The notes under the pieces: model-generated
Seen by the model: the letters and a program-made list of their open reading frames with translations, nothing else
Told to the model about the DNA's origin: nothing
Databases searched by the model: none
Shown: piece after piece, positions 34,056-45,299 of the stretch
Numbering within the stretch: the stretch's first letter is position 1
Layout: each line of letters begins with the position of its first letter
Position numbers and translations under genes: made by a program
Assembly: GCA_964017185.1 (NCBI GenBank)
Contig: OZ024874.1
Location: 18,657,957 to 18,721,956 of the forward strand
DNA: 64,000 bases
Reading direction: 5' to 3'
Origin: Rugalucina vietnamica
Lineage: Eukaryota > Mollusca > Bivalvia > Lucinida > Lucinidae

Positions 34056-36118
34056 TTAACTCGTATAAGCATGACGTCCTTTTTATGGGACATGATAGTT
34101 CGTCTCTCACTAATGAGAAAGACCATCATTATTTCTTGAATAGTGCTGATGTGTGTTGGTGAGTTCTTTGATGGCTGACTAGGCCAATTCTGGCTCTAAA
34201 CTGTCGGTTGCAAGTAGAGCAAGTCAATGTCATAGAGTCTGCTGGTGGCACATTTGTTTTGGCTTTGCGCTCTCTTCGCTTTCTTTCAGCTTCACAGATT
34301 CTCTTCTTTTCATAGAGAGCTGCTCCTTTGTTGATGAGACCTCGCCACTTTGATCGCTCCTGTGCAGTCTGTTCCCAGGACCCCATTGGTATTTCGAAAT
34401 CCTTCAAAGAGGCTTTGAGGGTGTCTTTGTAGCGTTTCTTCTGGCCACCTTGAGAGCGCTTTCCCTCCTGTAGTTCTCCATAGAAAACTTTCTTTGGAAG
34501 TCGCGCATCAGGCATTCTTATAACATGGCCAGTCCATCTTAGCTGTGCTAGCTTTAAGACTGTATGCATGCTTTGCATCCCTGCTTTCCTCAGGACCTCT
34601 GTGTCTGGAATCTTGTCCTGCCACTTGATTTTTAACAACTTTCTCAAACATTTTAAGTGGAAATGGTTAAGTCTCTTTGCATGGCGTTGGTATACTGTCC
34701 AGGTCTCACATGCATACAAGAGGGTTGGCAGTACCACAGCCTTGTAGACTTTCAGCTTGGTGTCAAGCTTGATTCCATTTCGCTCCCAGACATTTGCACG
34801 GAGTCTTCCGAATGCCACACTAGCTTTTGCAATTCTGGCAGTGATCTCATCATCAATATGCACTGCTCTGGAGAGAGTGCTTCCCAGGTAGGTGAACTTG
34901 TCAACAACTTTCAGTTTTTGCCCATTCACAGTGATGGTTGGTTCATTTTATGGTTTTCCGGGGGCTGGTTGGTGTACAACCTCTGTCTTTTTTGTGCTGA
35001 TTGTGAGATCATAGTTATCACATGACTGTGAGACTTGATCCATGGCTCTTTGCATTTTTGCCTCTGTGTTGGCATTCTTATCCATATCATCTGCATAGAG
35101 GAGCTCATCTAGAACATCAGTCTGGACCTTAGTTTTGGCTTGCAACCTTCTGAGGTTGAATATGTTGCCATCAAAACGGTACCTGATTGGAAAACCAGTG
35201 TCACTGTCCTGAAAAGCATCCATAAGCATGGCAGAAAACATCATGCTGAACAGTGTTGGTGCCAGAACACAGCCTTGTTTGACCCCATTTGTTACTTCAA
35301 ATGGTTCAGAGAACTCTCCATCATTTTGCACACGTGCCTGCATGCCATCATGAAACTGCCGCACCATAGCTATGAATCTGGGTGGACAGCCAAACTTGGC
35401 CATGATTTTCCAGAGTCCATCACGACTAACAGTGTCAAAAGCTTTGGTGAGGTCAACAAACGTCATGTATAGATCTACATTCTGTTCTTGGCATTTCTCC
35501 TGAAGCTGTCTTGCTGTGAAGATCATGTCTATTGTCCCTCTGTCTTTTCTGAATCCACATTGACTTTCTGGGATAAGTCCCGTCTGATCAAGATGAGCAT
35601 TCAGACGATTCAACAGAATTTTTGCAAGTATCTTCCCAGCAATTGATAGGAGGGAGATGCCTCTGTGATTGTCACAGACTTGAGGATTTCCTTTCCGCTT
35701 GTATAGGTGGATTATGGATGCATCCTTAAATTCTTGTGGGATAGCCTCCTTCCTCCACATACAGTGAAACAACTCTGTCAGTTTCTCTGCCATGGGTAGC
35801 CCCCCAGCCTTGTAAACTTCGGCAGGAATTGCATCTGCACCTGGGGCTTTGCCAGATGATAGTTGTTGAACTGCTTTTCTTGTTTCCGTAACGGTAGGAA
35901 ATTCATCTAACAGAACTCTGAATGGGACATAGGCAAACAGTATAGCCCCAGATGTGACGCCGCAGAACGCGGCGTCCCATCTGAGGCTTTTCTGTTAACT
36001 TAGAGGAAATTCATCGAAAAATGGAATAAAAAATTAATCACTCCTGATGCTCCTAAAATGAAAGTGGTCTCACCCAAATGATAATGATGGGCAAGTCTAT
36101 TCGTCATATATGGGTTAA
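34056..36118 (+). mobile_element. TTAA MITE (family C) copy 2, split by the LINE
   Basis: Ends TTAACTCGTATAAG and ATATGGGTTAA flank the LINE. The interior keeps the family hairpin AGCCCCAGATGTGACGCCGC...GCGGCGTCCCATCTG (35943-35985). TTAA at both outer edges fits piggyBac-type target duplication. Confidence 0.8.
34094..35921 (-). mobile_element. 5'-truncated LINE (non-LTR retrotransposon) with reverse transcriptase
   Basis: The frame runs from about 35912 to 34129 with one in-frame TAA at 34950-34948; both halves are in the same frame. Visible parts: SSGKAPGADAIPAEVYKAGG, the FVDLTKAFDTV motif, NGVKQGCVLAPTLFS and a YADD catalytic box, then TLLYACETWTV, the GHVIRMPDARLPK region and a C-terminal C2H2 finger (CSTCNRQF...HQRTH). 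The endonuclease is missing, as expected for 5' truncation. A 9-bp duplication ATGGGACAT (34085-34093, 35922-35930) shows it inserted into a TTAA MITE. Confidence 0.9.
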
Positions 36119-36460
36119 TGCAAGATTGTCACACCGATTTGTCCAATTGACGGTTTGGGGTGACCCCTGACTGAAATTTAACCTTATATCTACCCGGTAA
36201 TTGAACGTGGGAAGGAGTGTAGCTATGTGGCAAATCAAGGGACGGACAAAAGCAGCGAACTTGCGTTTTGAAAGAACTTTGCCTTTTAGCAAATCCCCCA
36301 AATCTGAACTTAAATGTTCGTGGAGTTTTGTTTGTTTTATTCGCTCTGTCGTCCATTACATTATAAACAGGGACATTGGTTTTAACAACTACAAAGCTCT
36401 GATTTCTTTTTTTCATTATTCATTTTGTTCTTTTAGAGACAACTGTGTAAACTTATATAA

Positions 36461-36702
36461 TTGAGCCTGTGTATGAGAAAACCAACAATTTGAGTTTCCG
36501 ACCAGGTCCGACACAACCCAGGCTGTACAGTCACAGAATAAAGCTAGAAGCGTTAAACTTTGGATATAAGTAGATAAGGAATTGTACTAACTGCGTGGCA
36601 AAAACAAAGGTGCTAATCAGCTGTGCAGTCACTGCACAGCTGATCTGCGTCTTTGTTTTCACATATGCAAATTGTTGGTTTTCTCATACGAAGGCCCATA
36701 TA
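36461..36702 (-). mobile_element. Family A MITE (copy 5) abutting the dehydrogenase stop
   Basis: Reverse copy ending 11 bp from the stop codon of the dehydrogenase (36714), so most of that gene's 3' UTR must be MITE sequence unless polyadenylation is immediate. The outer ends are worn; the inner palindrome CAGCTGTGCAGT...GCACAGCTG is intact. Confidence 0.82.
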
Positions 36703-36713
36703 ACACTTTCATG

Positions 36714-39700
36714 TCACATTATATCTTGTCCTTCTAAATATCTAAGTTCCTCTTCTGTTATATAGTCTTTCAAAAGTTCCAGAGTCTTTTTCCATAGAGC
36801 TTCTTGTTTTGTTTCATTTCTGAAAGGAAAAGAAATGAAAACAAAATAGTTGCATTTCGCATGTGAAAACTACACTAGTATAACTAGCCATGAAGCTTTT
36901 CAGTGAATGTAAGTTTACGTGCAATCGCCCATGTCATATACAGATTTTTCCTTTGTTGTAAAAACTGAAAATTTTCATGAGAAAAATTTTGTTCCTTTTA
37001 ATATTGAATCTCAAAACATAGATTGTGGGTACACGTTAAAACCGCCTCGCCGAGGCGGTTCTAACGAGTACCCACAATCTATGTCTTGGAGCAAAAAAAA
37101 ATAAGAAAAATAGGTATACCACTGCATACCACAGTTTTGCCTTATAAAAGTGGGGTATAAGGGGGTATACATTTCACGGACATGTTAATCTGATGGAAGG
37201 CGGGTCAATATTGCTCTAGAGATGCATACATTTTGTAAACTCTGGGCCATAATACCCCTTTTTGTAGGCTCAGACAATTTTGAGTCATCCTCATGATCAA
37301 AGCATCAAGTTTCATTTGTTTGTTTCGTGATGTATGTTTTTTGTGTGTTTTTTTTTTCTTCTTATTTTGGTGTTTGTTTTTTTTTTTTGTTTTGTTGTTG
37401 TTGTTTTTTTTTTTGTTTTTTTTTTTTTTTTTTTTTTGTTTTTTTTTGTTTGTTTTTTTTTTGTTTTTTTTTTTGCAAATACAAATGTACATTAAAGGAT
37501 CACAGTTTTTATTTTTTATTGGCTATTAATGCAGCTGGTGCTGTGTGCAGCTGGCCCTAAAAAGTCCCCGTACATCATCCATAGTGCATTTTTCAGTAAT
37601 GCCGGTTCCTTGGTGTTAACCAGTACGCTGTGGATTAATGTGTCTTGTTGCTCGAGGACACACAGTGCCCCGTGTGGGGATCGAATCCAGGACCCCGATG
37701 CTCTACCACCAGACCACCGCTCTCCCCTACTACAGATCACCGCTCTCCCTATTAGTGCGCCACTACAGTGGCAGCTATACTAACAATGATAGAAAAGAAT
37801 ATGTACTTGGCAACAGAAGTTTTATAGCCATCTTTACAGTCCTTATAGTACATCCCACTGACTCCCGCCAATTCAGGATTGACTGCAGCATTGATAACAG
37901 ATGTTGCTCCTTCCAGCGGCGTCTTCATCTGACCTTTAAACGAGACATATATTATTAGATGTTAGAAATGAGACAACTCTATTAGATGTGTTAGAAAGGC
38001 AACTTTGGGGGAAGTGCTGCTCACTCGGAAGACCGATCACTCTCTTCGTTTCAATATGCGGCGGCATTTGGCTCTGCTGGATATTGCTTGCATTATACTT
38101 GGAATACATTAAGGAACAATGCATGTTAGCAAATACAAAAGCGCATAGTTATTCACAATGAATTCATACATGGTCATAAGGATAAGGTACACACCTGTCA
38201 ATCTGACCATAGCCGGGAAGACTGAACTCCAGAACGTGGAATCGTTGAAACCTCTCGAGATTTCTGTAGCTACCACACCGGGATGGGAGCTGTTTACAGT
38301 AACATTGCTGCCCTTCAAACGTCTAGCCATGCTGTAGGTCTGCATTATCTATAATTGATTTATAAGCAACAATGTACATTTGTTGGGGTTTGAGGCCTCT
38401 CGGTATTTCTGTGGCTTCCATTTTGACAGCTATCTTACAAATGGAAAGCAACACGTCTTATCAATATGGCGCTCAAGATGGTCGTCCGACTTTCCATCGA
38501 GCGTGACAATGAATCATTTTATCGTTGCATTAAACAAGGAAAAATGCAAGCTCAGTACAATGAGGTAGTGCAGAGAAGTTTTTTGTTTGTTTGATTGAAT
38601 TGTGGCTTAACGTCCCAGTCAACAGCTATGGTCATGTCGGGACGTTGTCTCCATTTTCCAGGTTCACAGTAGGATGTCATGACACGCAAAATGTGATTGA
38701 AAATATAACTACCCAAGTAAACAACTAAGGCTTAAATATATGGTAATTATGGTTGGTTTGACCACTTTTCCTGGGCAGACAGACCTTCTGAGCGGTCAGT
38801 CAGTAATCAGATGATCAGTCAATAGTTTATAAGCTTTGCAGCCCATCTATTTCTTAGGGCCCATATGGGCGGAGAAGTTTTGTTTTGTTTATATGTGTGC
38901 GTCTGTGTGTGTGTGTGTGGGGGGGGGGGGGGGGCTAAAGTACCTGATATAATTTTGACCGTCCATAATAATCAAGCCTTCCAAAACGACTAGGGTTTCC
39001 TTCATAATTCATCGTACTAAGATCAAACGAGCAACTCCGGTGAGCGTCACTGGACATCAAGAGGATCCTGCAGTCCTCCCCAGACTGGAGCATTATGGGT
39101 AATAATTTGGCAATGATTATAAAATGGCCGAGATAGTTCACTTGTAACATCTTTTCATAGCCGTCTTCTGTTTTCTCTGAAAATACATACCTTAAAATCT
39201 ATTTTGTTTGCTTTGTGCTTTACATCGCACCCGTTTTACGGAGCCAACGTTACATGTACCTGGGCGTAACCTGGCCTCGAGGTTAAAAAACTTTTTTCAT
39301 GCTCAGCTGAGATGATACTAAAATTTATCCTGCTCATATATGTTAAAATGCCAACAATTGTTGGCATTTTAACATTTATTAGCGGGATAAATTACTGGCT
39401 TTGATGGTCTAACATTTCAGTTTTTATGAGCAGTTGAAATTTCAAGCTCCGTTGTGTTGAGCATGAAAAAAAGTTTTATAACCTCAGGACCAGTACTATG
39501 GGAATTTTATGCGTCTTTCTCCTGGACACAACGCGATGTCAGTGGTGATCGAACCCCCTGGCCTCGCGATTTGAATTTCGACGGATCTTACTAGGCTATC
39601 GCGCTCCTCCGAAAATTAAGCTGAAATAGCTCTTTCCACTTGTTGTTTGGTTTTTATGCAAAGCTAATCTGTACTCTCGGCTATCCGCGGAATAATGGAC

Positions 39701-42379
39701 TTTTTGCAGACCTTTGGGTACAAATTTATCCCTACAGAAAGCCCTGTCCTTGTCCTCAGATTTGATCATGTGAAATGGATTGCGTGTTTAATGGTTAACC
39801 GCATCAAGGAAGATATAAATACATGTATCAAATTACGCCTTTGCAACTAACGATTTCGCGTTAAGATGTTTACCTTATGCATGTTTAATAAGGTACAAGT
39901 AGGCAATGATCAGGAAATGGCGCAATCGGAAAGAAATTCCCACTCCACACACAGAGGGGTGGGTAAAACTAAAATGACACTTAGGTACTTATACAAAGAA
40001 AGATATCGTAAGCCGAGTGAGCAGCTATTTCCCATTAGGCGGCCACTCAGTTACCTAACTTAACTAAAAATATGAAAACGTACATAGGGCTTAAACAGCA
40101 CAAAAATTCGACTCCAAAACACAAAACAAATAGAGCCATAACAGAAGTATCGCCTAGTAATAGTAATCAGTAATATAAAATCATAGGGGGGGGGGGGGGG
40201 GGGCTTAAACCGTTTTTACAGGCACCTAACCTCATCCTCATCTTCTGCAGTCGTTCACAACATTAAGTTAGTTGTTCGGTCCTCGTGGTGAATCTCTTAA
40301 CTGGTCAATGAATCATCAGGGACAAACGAATAAATCATGATAACCATCTTGATGAAGGACTCAACAGATTCAGTAACTGCCCGACGATGGAGATCCCTGG
40401 GCGCCAAATAACTTAATGAAACCCGGAGCAAAAGAAAAACACCAGTTGAACCCCGGTGGGCCAAGCAACAGACAAGCTCCGGTCCCAACCACTAAAATGG
40501 ATAGCTTTATGTCGGGGCCATCATAGAGTCTGACGCCCGACGCATCGGCGTGCAATTAAAGAAGGCAGCATAGTTATCAACCATGATTGGGGTTAAACCT
40601 AAGCATGCATACTGTCGCATAACATTCAAGTTATAATAACCTATACGTCTGTGACGTGCTATGATTTTTCTGAACTGAAAAGAAAAATCATTCCTTCCTA
40701 TAAGTTTCTTAAATTTGTAAACCAAGTCACCATAAAATTCTGGTCCAGAAAGGCCCTCAAGTAAAAGAGTCTTTAGCCCAACATTAAATTTGGAAATCAA
40801 CTCAAAGTGTCTGCGATAAACTTTAGAAAATGTTTTTTCGAAGTTTATGATACCGATAGCCCTGCTGGAGAAGTTTGGCTGTTAAACATATATTTCGCGC
40901 GTTGAAGTCCGTTACATGACTGCAACATTCGCCCGACTTACCATAAGGTACCATCCCTATACCAGCGTTGCAGACAAGGATATGTAACTGACGCCCACTG
41001 TTCTTGAACGCCGTAACAAAGTCTAACGTCGACTTGAATGATGCCAGATCCAGGGGCATAAACTCTACCGCTAAACTGTCGTATTCCGTCAGCCCATGTT
41101 TACCCTTCCATTCTTTCTTGTGATACTCGTACTCAGAATTCATTCGTTTTATTGCCTGGAAAAGATGGTCGCATGTTTTGACCCTAGAATGGGTCCATGA
41201 TGAGGATAGGGGCATATTCCACCTGTTTCTTTTAAATGATAAATAATCGAACACCATCCTGGTCTGCTCCCAGGCGTTTATAAAAATATGAGCCGCCTCA
41301 TGAGAAAACCAACAATCTGCATAAGCGAAAACAAAGACACAGATCAGCTTCGTGGTAACCGCGAAGCTGATCAGCGCCTTTGTTTTCGCTACACGGATAG
41401 TACATTTTCTCTTCTTCTTAAATCCGAAATTTCAAGATTCTAGCCTGCTTCTGTGAATATACAGCCTGATTTGTGTTGGACCTGTTCGGAAACCACATTG
41501 TTGGTTTTCCCACGAGGCAGCTCATATTTACAGAGTCACATTTATATTCATAGTCCAGTTTCAACAGACTAGGTTTGTCGCATCGTACGAAACGCGTTGT
41601 TAATGATACAGATGGTCAAATGCTATGACTATTTGGCCGGACTCAGTCTCACTTTTCTCTCAAAAGTAGGCCTAATATACCGAAAACTGTTTTTTAAACT
41701 TAAAAAATAAAATAAAAATAATATAAAAATTTTAAAAAATATATTATAACTCATATAGTTTAGAAGATAGAGCCCGATAGGTATTATTTCGGCAAGGTGC
41801 CGAAATAATACCTCTCGGGCTCTATAATCTAAACTTAAAAAAATAAATAAATAAATAAAACAAAAATAAATAAAATTAAATTAAATAATACCTCTCGGGC
41901 TCTATCTTCTGACCGGCAGGCTATAATCACTGTGGCACCCATCATTGCAATCCATTTTGCTATCTCGTACCCCAACCCTGAGAAACATGAATAACATAAA
42001 GAATGCGAAAACTAGGAGAAGTGGACAAAGAAAGAAAATGTAGACATGGAAGACGAACCTCTTCTACGCATGACGGTTGCTGTTTAGGCTAACAACTGAT
42101 CATCCACAATTTCAAGAGTCTGGCTGAAGCTGGTGCGCTTATCTTGTTTGTGTTTGTTTAGAACCGTGACTTTAAAGGGTTCTCATCAGGCGAAGAGGCT
42201 CAAACAAGTTGAATAAACGTTAAAACACTATCAAATTGACGCTGATATCTGAAAATGTTAAAAAGGAAAAAGAAACTTAAAGAAAGAAACAAAGAAAGCT
42301 CACCCGTATTTCCCCCAGTCACGACGACGATCCTCTCACGTGGGAGGGGCACAATTGGAAACGAGGGCGATGATCCCAT
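36714..42379 (-). CDS. Short-chain dehydrogenase, retinol dehydrogenase/WWOX type (7 exons, 328 aa)
   Basis: Exons 42379-42304, 41977-41892, 41155-40942, 39176-38944, 38339-38195, 37933-37807 and 36819-36714 join in agreeing phases (987 nt). Classical SDR signatures appear in order: TGGNTGLG cofactor loop at about residues 21-28, split by intron 1; ACR at the end of the second strand, favouring NADP(H); LDLAS; NAG at 117-119; NYLGHF at about 139; the active-site serine in LLMSSDAH (about 167); YxxxK as Y196 and K200; HPGVVATEI; and a C-terminal GVSGMYYKDCK. All catalytic residues are present and length is normal, so it should be an active oxidoreductase, probably on retinoids, steroids or lipid carbonyls. 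The substrate cannot be read from sequence. The start gives MGSSPSFPIVPLPRERIVVV just before the Rossmann strand. Confidence 0.9.
36911..37195 (+). mobile_element. Family B palindromic MITE (copy 4)
   Basis: Lies in the last intron of the dehydrogenase. The central hairpin is nearly perfect; the left TIR is worn. Confidence 0.82.
37335..37486. repeat. T-rich low-complexity tract
   Basis: Long T-runs broken by single G or C. Any ORF here is an artefact of composition. Confidence 0.9.
37505..37735 (-). mobile_element. tRNA-derived SINE, second family
   Basis: Minus-strand head GGGGAGAGCGGTGGTCTGG with B box GATTCGATCCC, then a body ending GATGATGTACGGGGAC and CAGCTGCATTAATAGCC. A 3' piece of the same family is at 28848-28905. 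Confidence 0.75.
38595..38790 (-). repeat. SINE-tail-like dispersed repeat in dehydrogenase intron 4
   Basis: TGGCTTAACGTCCCAGTCAA and CATGTCGGGACGTTGTC at the left, then the same middle as 45330-45560. Followed by a TG/G-run at 38901-38935 just before exon 4. Confidence 0.6.
39235..39612 (-). mobile_element. SINE split by a small palindromic MITE
   Basis: Minus head GGAGCGCGATAGCCTAGTAAG and GGTTCGATCACC (39487-39612), body resuming at CCAGGTTACGCCCAGG and GTTGGCTCCG (39235-39277). The insertion is 39279-39486. Confidence 0.7.
39279..39486. mobile_element. Palindromic MITE (family F) inside the SINE
   Basis: TIRs GAGGTTAAAAAACTTTTTTC and the inverse, then CATGCTCAGCTGAG and an inner GCCAACAATTGTTGGC palindrome. 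The same family is at 48447-49215. Confidence 0.75.
40186..40203. repeat. Poly-G run
   Basis: About 18 consecutive G in dehydrogenase intron 3. Another mixed TG/G run is at 38901-38935 and a C-run at 51655-51674. Such tracts may form G-quadruplexes and are assembly-prone. Confidence 0.85.
40250..40830 (-). mobile_element. Decayed retroelement coding fragment in dehydrogenase intron 3
   Basis: A minus-strand stretch reads GDLVYKFKKLIGRNDF, IIARHRRIGYYNLNVMRQ, MVDNYAAFFNCTP and RASDSMMAPT, then continues in another frame. I associate this wording with repeated LINE-derived ORFs in bivalve genomes, from memory and without a search. It is broken and not part of the dehydrogenase. Confidence 0.4.
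41287..41526 (+). mobile_element. Family A MITE (copy 6) in dehydrogenase intron 2
   Basis: Full-length copy with TATGAGCCGCCTCATGAG and GAGGCAGCTCATA ends and a complete central palindrome. Confidence 0.85.
41760..41832. repeat. Hairpin duplicating the dehydrogenase exon 2 splice donor
   Basis: Both arms of this intronic hairpin copy the end of exon 2 and its donor: AGAGCCCGAGAGGTATTATT on minus at 41803-41824, and an inverted copy at 41768-41790. The true donor is at 41891. Sixty bases of AT-rich sequence separate them. Confidence 0.75.
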
Positions 42380-42648
42380 TACAACGAGCCCTGCTGTTTT
42401 CAGTCAAGGGTTCATGACTTGGCTACATTATGGGGTAGTGTGCGTATGCCTACTGACAACCCAAACCTTTATTATCGGGCCAGATAATCAGTTAACTAAA
42501 TATGTATGCATATCGAATGTGTAAACCTTACAAGAAAAAAGTGTATGAAAATTTAATTTAAACATTTATTGACTTTGTATATATCACTTTGGCCAATACA
42601 TATGTCTTCAAGAACAACTGCAGCCCATTTGTATACAAAATGTAAAAT

Positions 42649-43056
42649 CGCTGTCACACTTTTGCGCATCGACTCGCGTATCTACGGCGTATCAAGGTAC
42701 GAAAGGTACGTCACGCGTACGCAGTACATACGTGAGCATACGTAGCTCATACTCCTCGATACGTTGCTCCTACTCCTCATACGCCGAGGTGCTACGTTTT
42801 ATGTGTGCACTTAAAAATTCGTAGCACGTACGTGACAGGTCCGATACGCCGTTCATACGCCACACATACGTCGTACATACGAAAGCAACGTGGCAGGTAC
42901 GCATTAGATACGTAGCTCATACTCCTGATACACCACACTTACGTCGCGGTTAACATGCCACGTAACCGTGACGCATGTACAGCGTGCTACGTATGTGTGG
43001 CGTATCCTCGACTCTCTTTTCGACGCCGCCGATACGTGAATGTGTGATGACAGAGC
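42649..43056. mobile_element. CpG-dense TACG-repeat element
   Basis: Imperfect inverted ends (GCTGTCACAC and GTGTGATGACAGAGC) enclose about 400 bp packed with TACG, CGTA and GTACGT words, far richer in CpG than the surroundings. No coding capacity. Possibly a small DNA transposon with a degenerate internal repeat. Confidence 0.5.
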
Positions 43057-43311
43057 TACATTACGTCATATTTGCATATTTTTTGTAGTGACGATGATGA
43101 ATCGGCCCCCTCCCCTCCGCCACACACACACACACACACAGTCTAATTTTGTTTTTACTGTGAGGCAGTTACCTCCGTATTTAGAAATGTGAACCACACA
43201 ACGAACGGTGCCGAGGCTGAGGCTTGCTCCACGGACCCTACCTCTACAAACGTAGGGTTAAAAAGATACATTAATAAGACACAATGGAAATGTATAGAGG
43301 ATCTTACACGA

Positions 43312-43382
43312 GTGGTCATTTCATATGAAATTTATTAAACGAGCCTTCGGCGAGTTTAATAAATTTCATATGAAATGACCAC
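43312..43382. repeat. 71-bp near-perfect hairpin
   Basis: GTGGTCATTTCATATGAAAT followed by TTATTAAAC, a short loop around CCTTCGG, and the exact inverse. Each arm contains its own CATATG palindrome. Probably the body of a very small MITE. Confidence 0.75.
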
Positions 43383-43523
43383 AAGTGTAAGATTCGTTTT
43401 ATCATTTGACTTCTAAAATAGGTTTTTATCGCTTTTAAAGTGGACATATTTCCAATGAAAGTTTACATTGTTGTTACGGACGTCGTCAATGACGTTACGT
43501 ACTCCCGCAAAAGTGTTATTTAA

Positions 43524-44122
43524 GAAATAGATCAGCTCTAGCAGTGAATTGTTGAGTATAGGGATCAACCATGGTTTTCAGTGTTCAAACATTCGCTGGA
43601 TCACGAGGAAGGTGTTTGAACACAAGGCCGCAGGCCGCGTGTTCAAACACCTTCCGAGTGATCCAGCGAATGCTTGAACACTGAAACAAACCATGGTTGA
43701 TCGCTATTCTTGCATTTTCACTTTAATCCACTTAAAATCTCTTGAAAATAACATTTCAACGTAAAAACTCATCGAAAACAGCGGAGCTTCTTCAACGTCG
43801 GCCATTTTGTTTCTACGAAACACATGACGTCACGTCGCATTGACCAATGACGTCGCCCAAAACCCATGTTCAAACGGCACGTGAATTTCATGATTTGAAC
43901 ATGGCTTTTGCAGTTTGAACACGGCTTTCGACCAATCGAAAACGGCCTCAAACAGCTATGCGCATAGATATCTATGCAAGAATAATAATTCACTGTATGG
44001 AGGTCAGTTGTAAAGAAGATCAAATCACGAGCGCGTAGCGCGAGTGATTTATCTTCTTACAACTGACCGACAAACAGTGAATTATTACTCAACAATTCAC
44101 GCACTTGAGCTGATCTATTTCG
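43524..44122. mobile_element. Nested palindromic element carrying family D copy 2
   Basis: Outer inverted repeats GAAATAGATCAGCTC and GAGCTGATCTATTTC, continuing through TGAATTGTTGAGTA. Inside sit family D copy 2 (43557-43986) and a separate 100-bp hairpin (43986-44085) with AATTCACTGT ends and GAGCGCGTAGCGCGAG at its tip. Confidence 0.75.
43557..43986. mobile_element. Family D palindromic MITE copy 2 (uninterrupted)
   Basis: Same hairpin and tail as 25771-26793 but without the 593-bp insert, so it serves as the empty-site reference for that insertion. Confidence 0.82.
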
Positions 44123-44139
44123 ATTCTAACACACACTAA

Positions 44140-45290
44140 ACGGAATAAATGTTGCTGAAACCGTCGATATCGTTCAGCTTTCCGCTATTGCACATTGCAG
44201 ATATCCCGCCAAATATTTGACTGTAATGCTGGCATTTACACACACTTATTACGTTTGTTGTGCGCTAAAATGACGTTTCACCGTCTAACGCTGCTTTGTG
44301 GGATAGCTGACGTCACAAATGCCGCAAAGTAACGTCACGCTTATTCGCCCAGTGAAATTGTTGCACAATATAACACGTGTTTTACCATTGGCTGTATAGG
44401 CGAGGTTTGTTAGAATACACGTGTGGTCATACGATTTTTATGACATGACGTTATCCACTGGAAAACAGCGGCGTCATATGATAAAACAATTTGCATCCGT
44501 ACTTTTGTAGTCCGGATTTATGCGATGTCATTTTCCTGAGAAGCACGCGTGTCAGTTTTATTTTTTGTCGAAGACATCTCAGATCATTTTTGACCTGCAT
44601 CCGGGTTTTTTCCATATGGAAGATGAAAAAGGCAACAAACTGCATCTCTTTAAAAAGTACTTTAAGATGATGTTTTTTACTATACAAGTCATCATTGATC
44701 CTTATTGTTATTCATTTTAATCGCTTTTTGTGTGACGAAAGCTTTTGCGAAGAAAAATTAAAATAAAAAATCTGTGGATTTTGAAATTTTATGATCCATG
44801 CAGGCCATCGTAGATAAGATGCGTTCGGATTTTCTCCATTGAATATAGACGTGTTCGGATCAAAGGCTCTGCTTCACAGAACGAGTTGTTTCCGCCAGTA
44901 AGGGCTCACCGCACAATAACGATATTTTTACTACATTTTTTTTTTGCATCAGATTGATATCCAGGAATTTTGGGGTAGGTATATATGCATTAAAACTGTC
45001 AACGTTAAAACGAATAGGTACAGTTTTTTTCACTGAGCGTTTAGCTGTTAGGCTAAGGTAGTGATGTCATTTCAACAACAGAGCAAACTAGTCTTGTGTC
45101 CGTCAAAGATGGATTTCAGTCCCAAAACTATATATCTTGTGCTTAGGTATCACTACTTCATCACTGAGCTTCTATGCACTGTCAACAATTTATATTTTAG
45201 AATAAAGCATAAATAAAATGAACATCATGCATCCTGTACCCTATTGCAGAACAGATATTAATCTTCGACAATTATCTTTTTTAAAGATGT
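44140..45290. other. No gene recognised
   Basis: Contains TGACGTCA-like words and CACGTGT motifs near 44300-44420 and AT-rich DNA beyond. The ORFs on both strands at 44451-44720 are mutually overlapping and have no domain. Confidence 0.5.
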
Positions 45291-45299
45291 TTCTTGTTT

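Noticed and set aside
34129-34929. Host zinc-finger gene
   Set aside because: The C2H2 finger is the tail of a LINE reverse transcriptase frame with a target duplication around the whole element.
37205-37560. Lys/Asn-rich and Phe-rich ORFs
   Set aside because: Produced by the T-rich low-complexity tract and present on both strands.
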